From assembly GCA_016789105.1 (NCBI GenBank), contig JAEURN010000008.1:1-64000 (forward strand): DNA of 64,000 bases. The letters run 5' to 3'. This stretch comes from Armatimonadota bacterium. GTDB lineage: Bacteria > Armatimonadota > Fimbriimonadia > Fimbriimonadales > Fimbriimonadaceae. Every line of letters begins with the position of its first letter. The stretch's first letter is position 1. Under the pieces are notes generated by a model. That model ran no database searches and had not been told where the DNA came from. It saw nothing but the letters and a program-made list of their open reading frames with translations. Below are positions 54,225 through 63,370 of the stretch, in pieces. A program made the position numbers and the translations under genes.

Positions 54225-54300
54225 TTGCAAGTCAGCGTATCCGGGGTTCCTGGATCGGGTCAATATCCCGGCAGAGATTCCATCCAGGCTTTTGGCGGCG

Positions 54301-54711
54301 TCACTTGTGGGGGTCGGCGACCGAAACGAGCCTCCCATCCCCTTCAAACTCGATCTGAATCCGCCAGCACTTTGCCCCATCGATCAGATCCCCCAACCGG
54401 TCTGGCCATTCGATCAGGCACAGGTGGTCGTCAAAGTACTCCTCCAAACCGATTCCCGTTGCCGAAGCAACCCGGTACAAATCGGCGTGCATCACCGGCA
54501 CTTTGGTTGGATATATCTGCATCAGGTTGAAAGTCGGCGACCGGACGGCACCTTCCCAATTAAGGCTTTCCATCACTCCCCGGACAAGCGTCGTTTTGCC
54601 TGCCCCCAAATCGCCAAACAGCAAAACAATATCTCCGGCATGCCACAACGCCGAAAGCTCTTGACCAAGGGCCACCATTTCCCGCTCCGAACCGACAAAC
54701 CGCGTATCCAC
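54301..54711 (-). CDS. tsaE: tRNA threonylcarbamoyladenosine biosynthesis protein TsaE
   Basis: 136 residues. P-loop GDLGAGKTTLVRG (about 33-45), VRSPTFNLMQIY and MHADLYRV are the family motifs; the ATPase drives the TsaBD complex in t6A37 formation. tsaB, tsaC and tsaD are not adjacent. MtaB (29139-30452) acts on the same t6A37 base. A terminator separates it from flagellin. Confidence 0.94.
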   Translation of the reverse strand: MDTRFVGSEREMVALGQELSALWHAGDIVLLFGDLGAGKTTLVRGVMESLNWEGAVRSPTFNLMQIYPTKVPVMHADLYRVASATGIGLEEYFDDHLCLIEWPDRLGDLIDGAKCWRIQIEFEGDGRLVSVADPHK

Positions 54712-54738
54712 AGGAGCAAAAGTCTAACCCAACGCAAA

Positions 54739-54777
54739 AAAAGACCTGCCCGGGTGGAGTGTCCCGGGCGGTCTTTT
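54739..54777 (-). terminator. Rho-independent terminator after flagellin
   Basis: GCCCGGG (54748-54754) pairs with CCCGGGC (54763-54769). The stem extends through AAAAGACC/GGTCTTTT with one bulge, and the run of A's at 54736-54742 gives U's on the minus strand. It is symmetrical enough to work both ways. Confidence 0.9.
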
Positions 54778-54811
54778 CACGTTATAGGGTGGTTGAAATT
54801 TCACTGCATCA

Positions 54812-56269
54812 TTATCCTCGCAGCAGGCTGAGCACGCCTTGCGGCGCCTGGTTGGCTTGAGCAAGGACGCTCAGGCCGCTTTGCTGGAGGATCTGCAGCT
54901 TGGTGTAGTTGGTCATTTCTTCGGCAACGTCCACGTCGCGGATTGCCGATTCGGTGGCCGTCAGGTTTTCTTTGGCGATGCCTAGCGAACGGACATTGCT
55001 TTCCAAGACGTTGCGCATGAACGAGCCAATCTCGCCCCGTTTGCGGCTGAGTTCGCTGATCGCGTTCTCAATCGCACCCATGGCCGTGTTCACCCCGTTG
55101 GCGGTGGTCAGGTCCAGGCCATCGATCTGCAAGGTCGAGCTGAGGAAGCTGCCAATGCTGAGCGTGGCGCGCTGGCCGGCGTTGCCGCCGGTTTGGAACT
55201 GGGCTGAACCCACTTGGACATAGCCAGCGGTGGCAATGGTCACCGGGGCGGCGATCGGTTGGACCGAGATCACGTTGCCATCGGCATCGGTCAAGGTCAA
55301 GCCGTCGTGGCCCATCAGGCCGCCGGTGAACGTCACGGTGTCGCTGCCGATAGTGACGTCGGCAACGGCATCCACACCTTTGGTCGCCGTCGTCTTGGTT
55401 TCAATCAGCCCGGCAGAGCTCAACAGCACGCCGCTATCCGAAACCACGAAGTCGCCTTTGGTGCCAAACGTGGTGCTGCTGAGTTTGATCGAACCTTCGC
55501 CAGCCGCTGTGACGCCATATTGGGCCTCGGCCACAACGCCGGTTTGGGCGCTCCGTTCGTTGATCCGGGCCACGACGTCGCCCCAGGTTTCGTTGGCGCC
55601 GACCACAAAGGTCGTCCCGTTGATTGAGAACTGACCGGAAGACGTCCCGACCGCAGTTCCGAGATAGGCCCCAATGTTGGCCGCGGCCACGCCGTTTGTG
55701 CCTTGGGCGGTTGCCTTTTTGGCAACGGTGGTGATGTCGACGCCGATTGCGCCATTGGTGGTGACCGATTTGCCGTTGAAGACGCCGGTCAGGCTGATGT
55801 TCTTGACATTAGCCAAGTCGACGACGCTCGCATTGACACCGCTCGAACCATCCAACAACCGTTTGCGGCCGAATTGGGTTTCTGTGGCAATGCGGTTGAT
55901 CGATTGGACGATCAAGTTCCATTGGTTTTGGTTGGCTTGGATCTGGTTGGCATCGAGCAAAGCCGAGTTGCCGCTTTGGACGGCAAGCTCGCGGCCATCC
56001 CGCAGGAGTCGGGCGATTTCGTCCAGTGACCCTTCCGCAGTTTTCGCGTAGTTCAACGCATCTTGGTTGTTGCGGATGGCTTGCGTCACGCCCCCGATCT
56101 GGGCTCGGAAGTTCTCGCTGACGATCAAGCCAGCGGGGTCGTCGGCGGCGCTGGTGATGCGCATGCCAGTGGAAAGTCGGTTGATGCTTTTGTTGAAAAG
56201 CGTGCCGGTCATGTCGAGGTTGCGCAAGGCACCCATGGCGGCCGTGTTCGAGTTGATGCGAAAAGACAT
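54812..56269 (-). CDS. Flagellin
   Basis: 485 residues from ATG 56269, preceded by GGAGGA at 8-nt spacing. The conserved D0/D1 helices are at both ends: MSFRINSNTAAMGALRNLD...LSTGMRITSAADDPAGL and C-terminal ESNVRSLGIAKENLTATESAIRDVDVAEEM...LLRG. Residues ~140-400 form the variable, Thr/Gly/Ser-rich D2/D3 surface region. Exported by the flagellar type III apparatus. No other flagellar gene is in the window. Confidence 0.96.
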   Translation of the reverse strand: MSFRINSNTAAMGALRNLDMTGTLFNKSINRLSTGMRITSAADDPAGLIVSENFRAQIGGVTQAIRNNQDALNYAKTAEGSLDEIARLLRDGRELAVQSGNSALLDANQIQANQNQWNLIVQSINRIATETQFGRKRLLDGSSGVNASVVDLANVKNISLTGVFNGKSVTTNGAIGVDITTVAKKATAQGTNGVAAANIGAYLGTAVGTSSGQFSINGTTFVVGANETWGDVVARINERSAQTGVVAEAQYGVTAAGEGSIKLSSTTFGTKGDFVVSDSGVLLSSAGLIETKTTATKGVDAVADVTIGSDTVTFTGGLMGHDGLTLTDADGNVISVQPIAAPVTIATAGYVQVGSAQFQTGGNAGQRATLSIGSFLSSTLQIDGLDLTTANGVNTAMGAIENAISELSRKRGEIGSFMRNVLESNVRSLGIAKENLTATESAIRDVDVAEEMTNYTKLQILQQSGLSVLAQANQAPQGVLSLLRG

Positions 56270-56378
56270 GTGTGTTTTCCTCCGTGATCCCTGGCGGCGC
56301 GGTCGCCACTCCATTGGCTCCGCTTTTGTGCCCTCAGGGGGTCAACACGAGTCTTGTTCCCTGTCAAAACTACGGGTA

Positions 56379-56406
56379 CACCTAGTATAATTACTAGTAT
56401 TAGGTG
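56379..56406. promoter_or_regulatory. AT-rich dyad upstream of flagellin
   Basis: CACCTA (56379-56384) and TAGGTG (56401-56406) form a perfect inverted repeat around an AT-rich centre (TATAAT-like on one strand, TATACT on the other at 56384-56389). It lies 110-137 bp upstream of the flagellin start and 17 bp from the end of the codirectional dapA-family gene. It could be an operator, or part of the flagellin promoter; no sigma28-type promoter is obvious. Confidence 0.4.
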
Positions 56407-56422
56407 ATTTTGCGGGGTTTTT

Positions 56423-57307
56423 TCAATCCCCGTATTCTCCCGGGGGGATCCCGAGGTTGTTGCGGTTCATCCCCAAGCGTGACTCGATGGTTTCCGCCAA
56501 GAGGCATTCGCTATCCGCGAGCAGGGGGAGCCGGACATCGGGCCGGGAGATCACGCCCCACCGGTGGAGCACTGCCTTGTTGGCGGCCGGTTGGACTTCC
56601 GCCCGAATGGCCTGGACCACCGGGAGAACAACCTCGAACGAAACGCCCTTCGGCTCGCTGACGCACTGGCACAGCCAATTGGGGATCAGGTTGGCGGCCC
56701 CACTGATGCATCCCTGCCAACCGGCTTGCCCAGCTTCGACCGCCAAGGTCTCGTCGCCGACCATCAAGGCGGCATCGGGGGCCATGAACCGGAACATCGC
56801 CAAATTGGCCCGATCGCCGCTAGAATCTTTGAACCCCTGAATGTTGGGGTGCCGGGCCAACGCCTTGACCACGTCGGCATCGAACGTGAACCCGGTGTAT
56901 TTGGGAAAGTTGTAGGCCACCACCGGAACCGGGCTGGAATCGGCGACGGCCAACATCCAATTCACCACACCTTTGGCGGAAGCATTCCGAAAATAGCCGG
57001 GGGCCATCAGCAAAACTCCAGCGGCCCCGCACTTCCCGGCCTGTTCCGCCAGCCAAACGGCCTCGGTGAGGCTGGGCATCGCAATCCCGAGCAGGCAAGG
57101 CATCTCCGATTTGACCGCCAACCGCAAGAGGTCTCGCTTTTCCACGGCGCTCAGGCTCGGCCCTTCGCCATTCGTACCGGCGACGACAACCCCTTGGCAC
57201 CCAGAGGCGCGGAAAAATGAGAGGAGCCGGATGAGGCTCGGCCCATCGACCGCCCCCTCCGAATCGAACGGCGTCACCGCCGCCGGCCAAACGCCGTGCA
57301 TGTCCAC
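56423..57307 (-). CDS. Dihydrodipicolinate synthase/N-acetylneuraminate lyase-family aldolase
   Basis: 294 residues. TIM barrel: VTPFDSEGAVD, VAGTNGEGPSLS (Thr-Thr-type pyruvate site, here TNGEG), YNFPKYTGF (catalytic Tyr) and GFKDSSGD with the Schiff-base Lys. It is a pyruvate-dependent aldolase; the family includes DapA, KDG aldolase and sialic-acid lyase, and the specific role cannot be decided. The dap pathway genes are not nearby. Confidence 0.87.
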   Translation of the reverse strand: MDMHGVWPAAVTPFDSEGAVDGPSLIRLLSFFRASGCQGVVVAGTNGEGPSLSAVEKRDLLRLAVKSEMPCLLGIAMPSLTEAVWLAEQAGKCGAAGVLLMAPGYFRNASAKGVVNWMLAVADSSPVPVVAYNFPKYTGFTFDADVVKALARHPNIQGFKDSSGDRANLAMFRFMAPDAALMVGDETLAVEAGQAGWQGCISGAANLIPNWLCQCVSEPKGVSFEVVLPVVQAIRAEVQPAANKAVLHRWGVISRPDVRLPLLADSECLLAETIESRLGMNRNNLGIPPGEYGD

Positions 57308-57421
57308 GGTGCCAGTTTAACCAAGCCCAATCCGGTGATCTGCTACAATAGTGCCGCCAATGAGCGACGACCCCGTTCCGATACGGCCCCGCCGCCGGAC
57401 ATCCGCCATGGCCCCCCGGCC

Positions 57422-58723
57422 ATGAGCGACTTGGTTTTTGCCCTCGTCGGGCTTCTTTTCTTTGCCGGATCGGCCTTTTTCGTCGCTGCGGAATACGCTT
57501 TGGTCTCGGCCCGCGAGAGCCGCATCGCCCCTGCGGCAAAAAAGGGGAGCTCGGCCGATAAACTCGCCCTCAAAGCGATCAGCGAACAATCGCGGTACGT
57601 TGCCGGTAACCAGGTCGCGATTACCTTCCTCAACATCGCCATCGGCGCGGTGCTGGAACCGTGGCTGAGCCGCAAGCTCGAACCGCTCTTCCCCCTTTCG
57701 TTCCCCGAATGGGCGATCAGCCTGTTTAGCATTGTCATTGTCAGCTACCCGCTCGTCGTGCTTGGCGAACTCGTTCCCAAATACCTCGCGCTCAAATTCC
57801 CTGAAGCCATCCTCCGGCTCGTGGTCCGACCGCTCGGCTGGGCTGTCACCCTCCTCAAGCCAGTCATTTGGCTCTTCCAAAAATCTGGCGAGTTGGTTCT
57901 CAGGGTCCTCAACATCCCCACGGACGACGGTGGTGCGGCCATCAGCCGCGAAGAACTGCACTTCATGATCCGGAGCGGGGAGGAATCGGGCGGGATCCAC
58001 GAAGACCATGCCGACGTCGTTTCTAAGGCCCTGCGGCTCGACGAACTGGACGCCGAAGACGCCATGCTGCACCGGCTCGACATCAAATGGCTGGATGCCG
58101 GTGCCACAAAGGAAGAGGTCTTGGAGCAATTGGCCCAGATCGGGCACAGCCGGATCCCGGTCTGCCGGGGGGATGTCGACGACATCGTCGGGATCGCCTA
58201 TCTCAACGACATCGTCATCCATTTGCAAAAACCGGATTTCAACCTCGAAGCAATCGCACGGCCCGCCGTCTATGTTCCAGAGAGCCTGACCTTGAACAGA
58301 TTGGTCGAAGTTATGAGGGAGACGAAGACCCAGATCGTTATTGTCCAGGACGAATACGGCGGAACCCAAGGCCTCGTCACCCTGGAAGACGTCATCGAAG
58401 AGATTTTTGGCGATTTGGAAGATCGGCTGGAAAGCGATCGGCCCGCCATCGAACGCACCAGCCCCAGCCGGATCAGCCTCCGGCCCGATGTGCGCTACGA
58501 CGAGCTGATCGACTTTTTGGAATGGGATGACGACAGCGATGCCGGGTTCAACAGACAGACCTTGGCCGCAATCATCGTCGAAAAACTGGAGCGGACTCCC
58601 AAATTGGGCGACACGGTCGAAATCGCCATCGGGCGGCTCCGCGTGGAGCAGGCGGCCAAAAGCCGGATTACCCGCATCGGCTTCTACCCGGTGGAACGGG
58701 TGTTCACCGGCGAAGGCGAATAG
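57422..58723 (+). CDS. CorC/HlyC-family hemolysin-like membrane protein with CBS domains
   Basis: 433 residues from ATG 57422. The CNNM/DUF21 transmembrane domain (four helices, 1-190) is followed by paired CBS domains (about 205-330; ISREELHFMIRSGEESGGI precedes them) and a CorC_HlyC transporter-associated C-terminal domain (about 340-430). The family is linked to Mg2+/Co2+ efflux. 34 bp upstream of serS in the same direction. Confidence 0.92.
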   Translation: MSDLVFALVGLLFFAGSAFFVAAEYALVSARESRIAPAAKKGSSADKLALKAISEQSRYVAGNQVAITFLNIAIGAVLEPWLSRKLEPLFPLSFPEWAISLFSIVIVSYPLVVLGELVPKYLALKFPEAILRLVVRPLGWAVTLLKPVIWLFQKSGELVLRVLNIPTDDGGAAISREELHFMIRSGEESGGIHEDHADVVSKALRLDELDAEDAMLHRLDIKWLDAGATKEEVLEQLAQIGHSRIPVCRGDVDDIVGIAYLNDIVIHLQKPDFNLEAIARPAVYVPESLTLNRLVEVMRETKTQIVIVQDEYGGTQGLVTLEDVIEEIFGDLEDRLESDRPAIERTSPSRISLRPDVRYDELIDFLEWDDDSDAGFNRQTLAAIIVEKLERTPKLGDTVEIAIGRLRVEQAAKSRITRIGFYPVERVFTGEGE

Positions 58724-58756
58724 GTCGCCGGGCGGCAGGCTGGTACATTCCCGCCT

Positions 58757-60037
58757 ATGCTCGACCGCAAACTTATCCGCGAAAACCCCGACCTCGTGCG
58801 GGCCGGATCCCTGCGAAAAGGGGTGGATGCCCCGGTCGACCAATTCCTGGCCCTGGATGCCGAATGGCGGGCAACCATCCACGACCTGGAACTCAAAAAG
58901 GCCGAAATGAACCGCCTCAGCAAGTCCATCGGCCAACTGATGGGGCAAGGCGACAAGGCCGGGGCCGATGCCGCCAAGGCCCAAACCGGCGAACTGAAGG
59001 AAGCCATCAAGGCGTTGGAACCAAAGGTCAAGGAGCAAGAAGATGCCCTGCGCGACCTGGAGCTCAGATTCCCCAACCTCCCCCACGAAACTGTCCCTGA
59101 CGGCAAAACTGCCGACGACAACGCCGAAATCAGGACATGGGGGCAGCAGCCTACCGGAACGTTCAAACCCCACCAAGAAATCGCCGAAGAGCTCCAATTG
59201 GTCGATTTTGCCGCCGGGGCCAAAGTTAGCGGCTCGGGATTTGTGGTTTACACCGGTTGGGGCGCCAAGCTCGTCCGGGCGCTCATCAGTTTCATGCTCG
59301 ACTTTCAGACCGAGCAGAACGGCTACAAAGAAGTGTATCCCCCGGCACTGGTCTTGACCGAGAGCCTGGTGGGAACGGGCAATTTGCCCAAGTTCGCCGA
59401 AGACCTCTACCAAACCAGCGACGACCTCTGGCTGATCCCCACTGCCGAAGTCCCGGTCACCAACCTTCTGCGGGATGAGATTTTGGAACCGTGGATGATG
59501 CCGGTCAAATATGCCGCATACACGCCGTGTTTCCGCAAGGAGGCCGGGGCCGCCGGCCGCGACACCCGCGGGATTTTGCGCATGCACCAATTCGACAAGG
59601 TGGAGTTGGTCAAGTTCGTCCGCCCCGAAACCAGCTACGACCACCTGGAGGAGCTTGTGGCCGACGCCGAAGGAGTCCTGCAGGCCCTGGGGCTCCATTA
59701 CCGGGTTTTATTGCTCTGTGCCGGCGACATGGGGGACAAAGGTTCGAAATGCTACGACTTGGAAGTCTGGGCACCGGGAGAAGGCCGATACCTCGAAGTC
59801 AGCAGTTGCACCAACTTCGAGGCTTACCAATCGCGGAGGGCCAACATCCGGTTCCGGCCCGAACCGGGGGCGGCTCCGGAATTTGCCCACATCCTCAACG
59901 GATCCGGACTTGCCGTGCCCCGGCTGATGGTGGCCCTGCTCGAAACCTATCGGCAACCTGATGGATCGGTTTTGATCCCCGAGCCGCTTCAACGGTATAT
60001 GGGTACGGATGTGATCCCAGTTCCGGTCGGGAGTTGA
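58757..60037 (+). CDS. serS: Seryl-tRNA synthetase
   Basis: 426 residues, class II synthetase. The N-terminal coiled coil that grips tRNA-Ser spans about 25-100. Motif 2 (FRKEAGAAGRDTRGILRMHQFDKVE, about 262-285) and motif 3 (NGSGLAVPRLMVALLE, about 380-395) are present. It ends 3 bp before the convergent RNase E/G gene. Confidence 0.97.
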   Translation: MLDRKLIRENPDLVRAGSLRKGVDAPVDQFLALDAEWRATIHDLELKKAEMNRLSKSIGQLMGQGDKAGADAAKAQTGELKEAIKALEPKVKEQEDALRDLELRFPNLPHETVPDGKTADDNAEIRTWGQQPTGTFKPHQEIAEELQLVDFAAGAKVSGSGFVVYTGWGAKLVRALISFMLDFQTEQNGYKEVYPPALVLTESLVGTGNLPKFAEDLYQTSDDLWLIPTAEVPVTNLLRDEILEPWMMPVKYAAYTPCFRKEAGAAGRDTRGILRMHQFDKVELVKFVRPETSYDHLEELVADAEGVLQALGLHYRVLLLCAGDMGDKGSKCYDLEVWAPGEGRYLEVSSCTNFEAYQSRRANIRFRPEPGAAPEFAHILNGSGLAVPRLMVALLETYRQPDGSVLIPEPLQRYMGTDVIPVPVGS

Positions 60038-60040
60038 CGT

Positions 60041-61852
60041 CTAACCCCGCAACGCGCCTTTGCCCGGAATGACGACATCCGCAACGGCAAAGGCCCGGCG
60101 GATGTCTTGGAAAACCACTTTCACCCGGCTGCCGACGAGGTCGTGCCCATCGAGGAGTTCGACGTAATAGCCTTTGTCGGTCCATCCGATTGCCCGGGCA
60201 TCACCTTCGGCATGGGATGACCGCACATTGCACTCGACAACCTGGGTGCGTCGGAACCCCATGTGCTCGGCATCGAATTCTTCGATCGTGCCCCCCATCA
60301 CCTCGAACTCGTCGATTTCAAAATCAAAGTTCGCGCGCAGGTAAAGGCCCCGCCGGAGTTCGTGCTCCAATTCTTCAATCCCCTCCCCGTCGGCCCCGAT
60401 CACATTTTCAACCACGGCAGGGTGGCAATGGATGGCAAAGGCGTTGCCGGGTTCGCCGACCCGGCGTCGCATTTCGCGCTCGATCCACAAGCTGATAGTG
60501 TCCACGCTCGGGATCCTCGCCCGTCCCTCGCAAGTCGGGCAGACGGTAGTGATCAATTCGGTCACGCTTTCCCCGGTGCGCTTGCGGGTGATTTCAACCA
60601 ACCCCAGGCTAGAGACTTTGCCGACCCGGGTGCGGGCCCGGTCCCGCTCCAACCCCTTTGTGAAATGGTCAAGGAGCTTTTTCTTATCGTTTTCATCTTC
60701 CATGTCGATGAAGTCGATGACGATGATGCCGCCCATATCTCGGAGCCGCAGCTGGCGGCACACCTCATCGGCGGCCTCCATGTTGGTCTTGAGGATGGTG
60801 TCGTTTAGGCTCTTACTGCCGACCTGCTTGCCGGTGTTGATGTCGATCGCGGTCAACGCCTCCATCTGGTCGATGACCAGGTAGCCACCGCTCCGGAGCC
60901 GCACGTGGTGCTCCATCAGGTCGTCGAGGTCTTTCTCGATCTTGTAATGGTCAAAAACGGGCTCTTCCTTGTCGTAGAGCACGATTTTGTCCTTCAGCTT
61001 GGGGGCCACCATCCCAGCCACCAACGAGACTTTTTCGTACTCGTCGGGGTCGTCGATGACAAGCCGGTCGATCTCGTCGCCAAAAACGTCGCGGATCGTC
61101 CGGTAAAGGAGGGTTTGGTCGCGGTGGACTACGGCCGGGGCCCGAAGCTTTTTGGCCGCTTCCAAAACTTGAATCCAAAGCTGTTGCAAAAACAGGACAT
61201 CGGCGCGGAGTTCGGCTTCCGTGCGGCCCTCGCATTCGGTGCGCATGATGAGCCCGAAGTTGGTGGTGAGCAGCCTTTCGCCGATCTTGCGGAGCCGTTC
61301 GCGCTCCTTTCGGTCTTCGATCTTGCGGCTGACGCCCAAATGGCCGCCTTCGGGAACCAACACGACATAGCGGCCCGGCAGGCTGATGCGCGTTGTGACC
61401 CGGGCGCCCTTTGTGCCCCGAGGGCCCTTGGTCACTTGGACCATGAGCTCTTGCCCGGGCCGAATCAATTCTTTGATCTTGCGGCGGCGCAGTTCGCTGC
61501 GCTTGACGCTGGCCGGGCTGGTGTCGTCGCCTTCTTCAGGAACGATGTCGCCGACGTAGAGGAAGGCGTTGCGCTCCAAGCCGATGTCGACAAATGCCGC
61601 ATCCATCCCCGGCAGGACGTTTTGGACGATGCCTTTGAAAATCGAGCCCACGACGCGTTCTTCCCGCTCAACGCGGTACTCCATCAGCTTGCCGTCTTCA
61701 AGGAGGGCGATCCGGGTTTCGCGGTTCGCCGAGTTCACGACGATGTCGATTTGGCCGGGAGCCCGGCTGCGGGTGGCGGCAGTGGCGCGCACGGGGCGGC
61801 CGGTCGTTGTTTTGGGGGAGCGGCTCCGGCTCCGGGTTGTCTGTTTTTTCAC
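60041..61852 (-). CDS. Ribonuclease E/G
   Basis: 603 residues. A basic, disordered N-terminus (1-32) precedes the S1-like segment (about 60-140), the RNase H-like and 5'-sensor regions (KGPRGTKGARVTTRISLPGRY) and the DNase I-like catalytic core with the Mg2+-binding Asp pair (ALTAIDINTGK and IIVIDFIDME). The CPTCEG zinc-link is near 432. The ~100-residue C-terminal extension ends in a TRAM/S1-like segment. Length lies between RNase G and RNase E, with no long scaffold tail. Cleaves AU-rich single-stranded RNA. Confidence 0.93.
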   Translation of the reverse strand: MKKQTTRSRSRSPKTTTGRPVRATAATRSRAPGQIDIVVNSANRETRIALLEDGKLMEYRVEREERVVGSIFKGIVQNVLPGMDAAFVDIGLERNAFLYVGDIVPEEGDDTSPASVKRSELRRRKIKELIRPGQELMVQVTKGPRGTKGARVTTRISLPGRYVVLVPEGGHLGVSRKIEDRKERERLRKIGERLLTTNFGLIMRTECEGRTEAELRADVLFLQQLWIQVLEAAKKLRAPAVVHRDQTLLYRTIRDVFGDEIDRLVIDDPDEYEKVSLVAGMVAPKLKDKIVLYDKEEPVFDHYKIEKDLDDLMEHHVRLRSGGYLVIDQMEALTAIDINTGKQVGSKSLNDTILKTNMEAADEVCRQLRLRDMGGIIVIDFIDMEDENDKKKLLDHFTKGLERDRARTRVGKVSSLGLVEITRKRTGESVTELITTVCPTCEGRARIPSVDTISLWIEREMRRRVGEPGNAFAIHCHPAVVENVIGADGEGIEELEHELRRGLYLRANFDFEIDEFEVMGGTIEEFDAEHMGFRRTQVVECNVRSSHAEGDARAIGWTDKGYYVELLDGHDLVGSRVKVVFQDIRRAFAVADVVIPGKGALRG

Positions 61853-62008
61853 CGGTGTGAATCCTTGTTGTTTTTCGTCCGGGGTCGATCGGCGTGGCGG
61901 AAGGACAGATGGTCATCGCGGCTTGCCGAGCCCGCACCGGACCCGCTTATCTTACCGGTTGACGAGTGGCAAGGGTGTGACTGGCCCGCCAACCGGTAAA
62001 GTCTGAAA

Positions 62009-63133
62009 ATGCTGGACCCCCGCGTCACCCAACTTGCCGAACTGATCTGCGGCCATTCGACCTCCCTCGGACCTGCGGACAGCGTGCTCATCCACGCATT
62101 CGACATCCCCGAAGAATGCGTCGCCGAATTCGTCCGGGTCGCCCAATCCAAAGGAGCAAAGGTGGCCCTCAGGCTCGAATCCAACCGGATCCGGCGACAA
62201 TTGATGCACGGGATGACCGAAGCGAACGCCGATATGATCGCAGAGATCGAACTGCACGAGATGAAGCAGATGACCGCCTACATCTCACTCCGGGGCGGGC
62301 ACAACTCCGCCGAACTCAGCGACGTCCCCTCCGCGACCAACGCCATGTGGCAAACCCGGTACGGCATCCCCGTGGTCCACGGCCAGCGGGTTCCCCACAC
62401 CAAATGGGCCGCCCTCCGGTGGCCCAACCCCAGCATGGCCCAGATGGCTTCCATGCCGACCGATGCGTTTGAGGACTTTTACTTCCGGGTTTGCACTCTG
62501 GATTACAAAAAAATGGAGCGGGCCGCAAAGCCCCTCTCCGAACTCATGGACAGGACGGATCGGGTCAGGCTGGTCGGCCCTGGGACTGACCTGAGCTTCA
62601 GCATCAAGGGAATCGGATCCAAAAGCTGCCATGGCGAGCGGAACATCCCCGACGGTGAGTGCTTTAGCTGCCCGGTCAAAGATTCCGTGAATGGCGTGGT
62701 GCAATACAACACGGTCAGCCTCTACCAAGGTAAAGATTTCAAAGACATCCGGTTCGAAGTCAAGGACGGCAAGATCATTGATGCCACGGCGGGCGCCTTG
62801 ACCCAGGAGCTGAACGACATTCTGGACACCGACGAAGGCGGACGGTACTTTGGCGAATGGAGCCTGGGATACAACCCGCACGTCCTCCATCCGATGCGAG
62901 ACACCCTCTTCGACGAGAAAATCGCCGGATCATTCCACCTAACGCCGGGCAATGCCTACGAAGGCCCCGGCGGGAACAACAACCACAGTGCCATTCACTG
63001 GGACATCGTTTGCATCCAGCGGCCCGAATATGGGGGCGGCGAGGTGTGGTTCGACGACGTGCTGATCCGCAAAGACGGCTTGTTCACGTTGCCCGAGTTG
63101 GCCGGATTGAACCCCGACCAACTCGGGAACTGA
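62009..63133 (+). CDS. M29-family aminopeptidase
   Basis: 374 residues. The two-metal ligands of thermophilic aminopeptidases (AmpS/AmpT) are visible: ERNIPDGECFSCP, RYFGEWSLGYN, FHLTPGNAYEGPGG and SAIHWDIVC, in the standard order. Cuts N-terminal residues of peptides in the cytoplasm. It is divergent from RNase E/G across 156 bp and convergent with the lipoprotein gene. Confidence 0.92.
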   Translation: MLDPRVTQLAELICGHSTSLGPADSVLIHAFDIPEECVAEFVRVAQSKGAKVALRLESNRIRRQLMHGMTEANADMIAEIELHEMKQMTAYISLRGGHNSAELSDVPSATNAMWQTRYGIPVVHGQRVPHTKWAALRWPNPSMAQMASMPTDAFEDFYFRVCTLDYKKMERAAKPLSELMDRTDRVRLVGPGTDLSFSIKGIGSKSCHGERNIPDGECFSCPVKDSVNGVVQYNTVSLYQGKDFKDIRFEVKDGKIIDATAGALTQELNDILDTDEGGRYFGEWSLGYNPHVLHPMRDTLFDEKIAGSFHLTPGNAYEGPGGNNNHSAIHWDIVCIQRPEYGGGEVWFDDVLIRKDGLFTLPELAGLNPDQLGN

Positions 63134-63136
63134 GCC

Positions 63137-63370
63137 CTAGTAGCCGCCTGAATCGCCGTGGTTCAGTTGCTGCAGACCCGAGTTCGAGGAATCGGCCTGG
63201 GCTGCACCAGAGGCATCCGCGGCACCTGTCGGTTGGGTAGCGGAGGGCTGCGCCTGGGTTTGCGGCTGGGGTGTGACCGCCGGGCTTTTGGGGGCGGGCT
63301 CGGCCGCCGGTTGGCAGGCAACCAACGCTCCCAACAACGCCAACAGGATCAAAACGCGACTTGCCATCAA
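63137..63370 (-). CDS. Small lipoprotein with Pro/Ala/Gln-rich tail
   Basis: 77 residues. The lipobox LGALVAC puts the acylated Cys at about 19, and the mature part is a disordered P/A/Q/T/S-rich sequence. The start is ATG 63370 or 63367. It overlaps the pilin-like gene by 4 bp and so is translated with it. No function can be read. Confidence 0.65.
   Translation of the reverse strand: MMASRVLILLALLGALVACQPAAEPAPKSPAVTPQPQTQAQPSATQPTGAADASGAAQADSSNSGLQQLNHGDSGGY

Noticed and set aside
57317-59698. 793-codon open frame on the minus strand opposite the CorC-like and serS genes
   Set aside because: Both plus-strand genes have intact family motifs along the whole length. The antisense frame is low in domain-like sequence and follows from GC-rich codon use.
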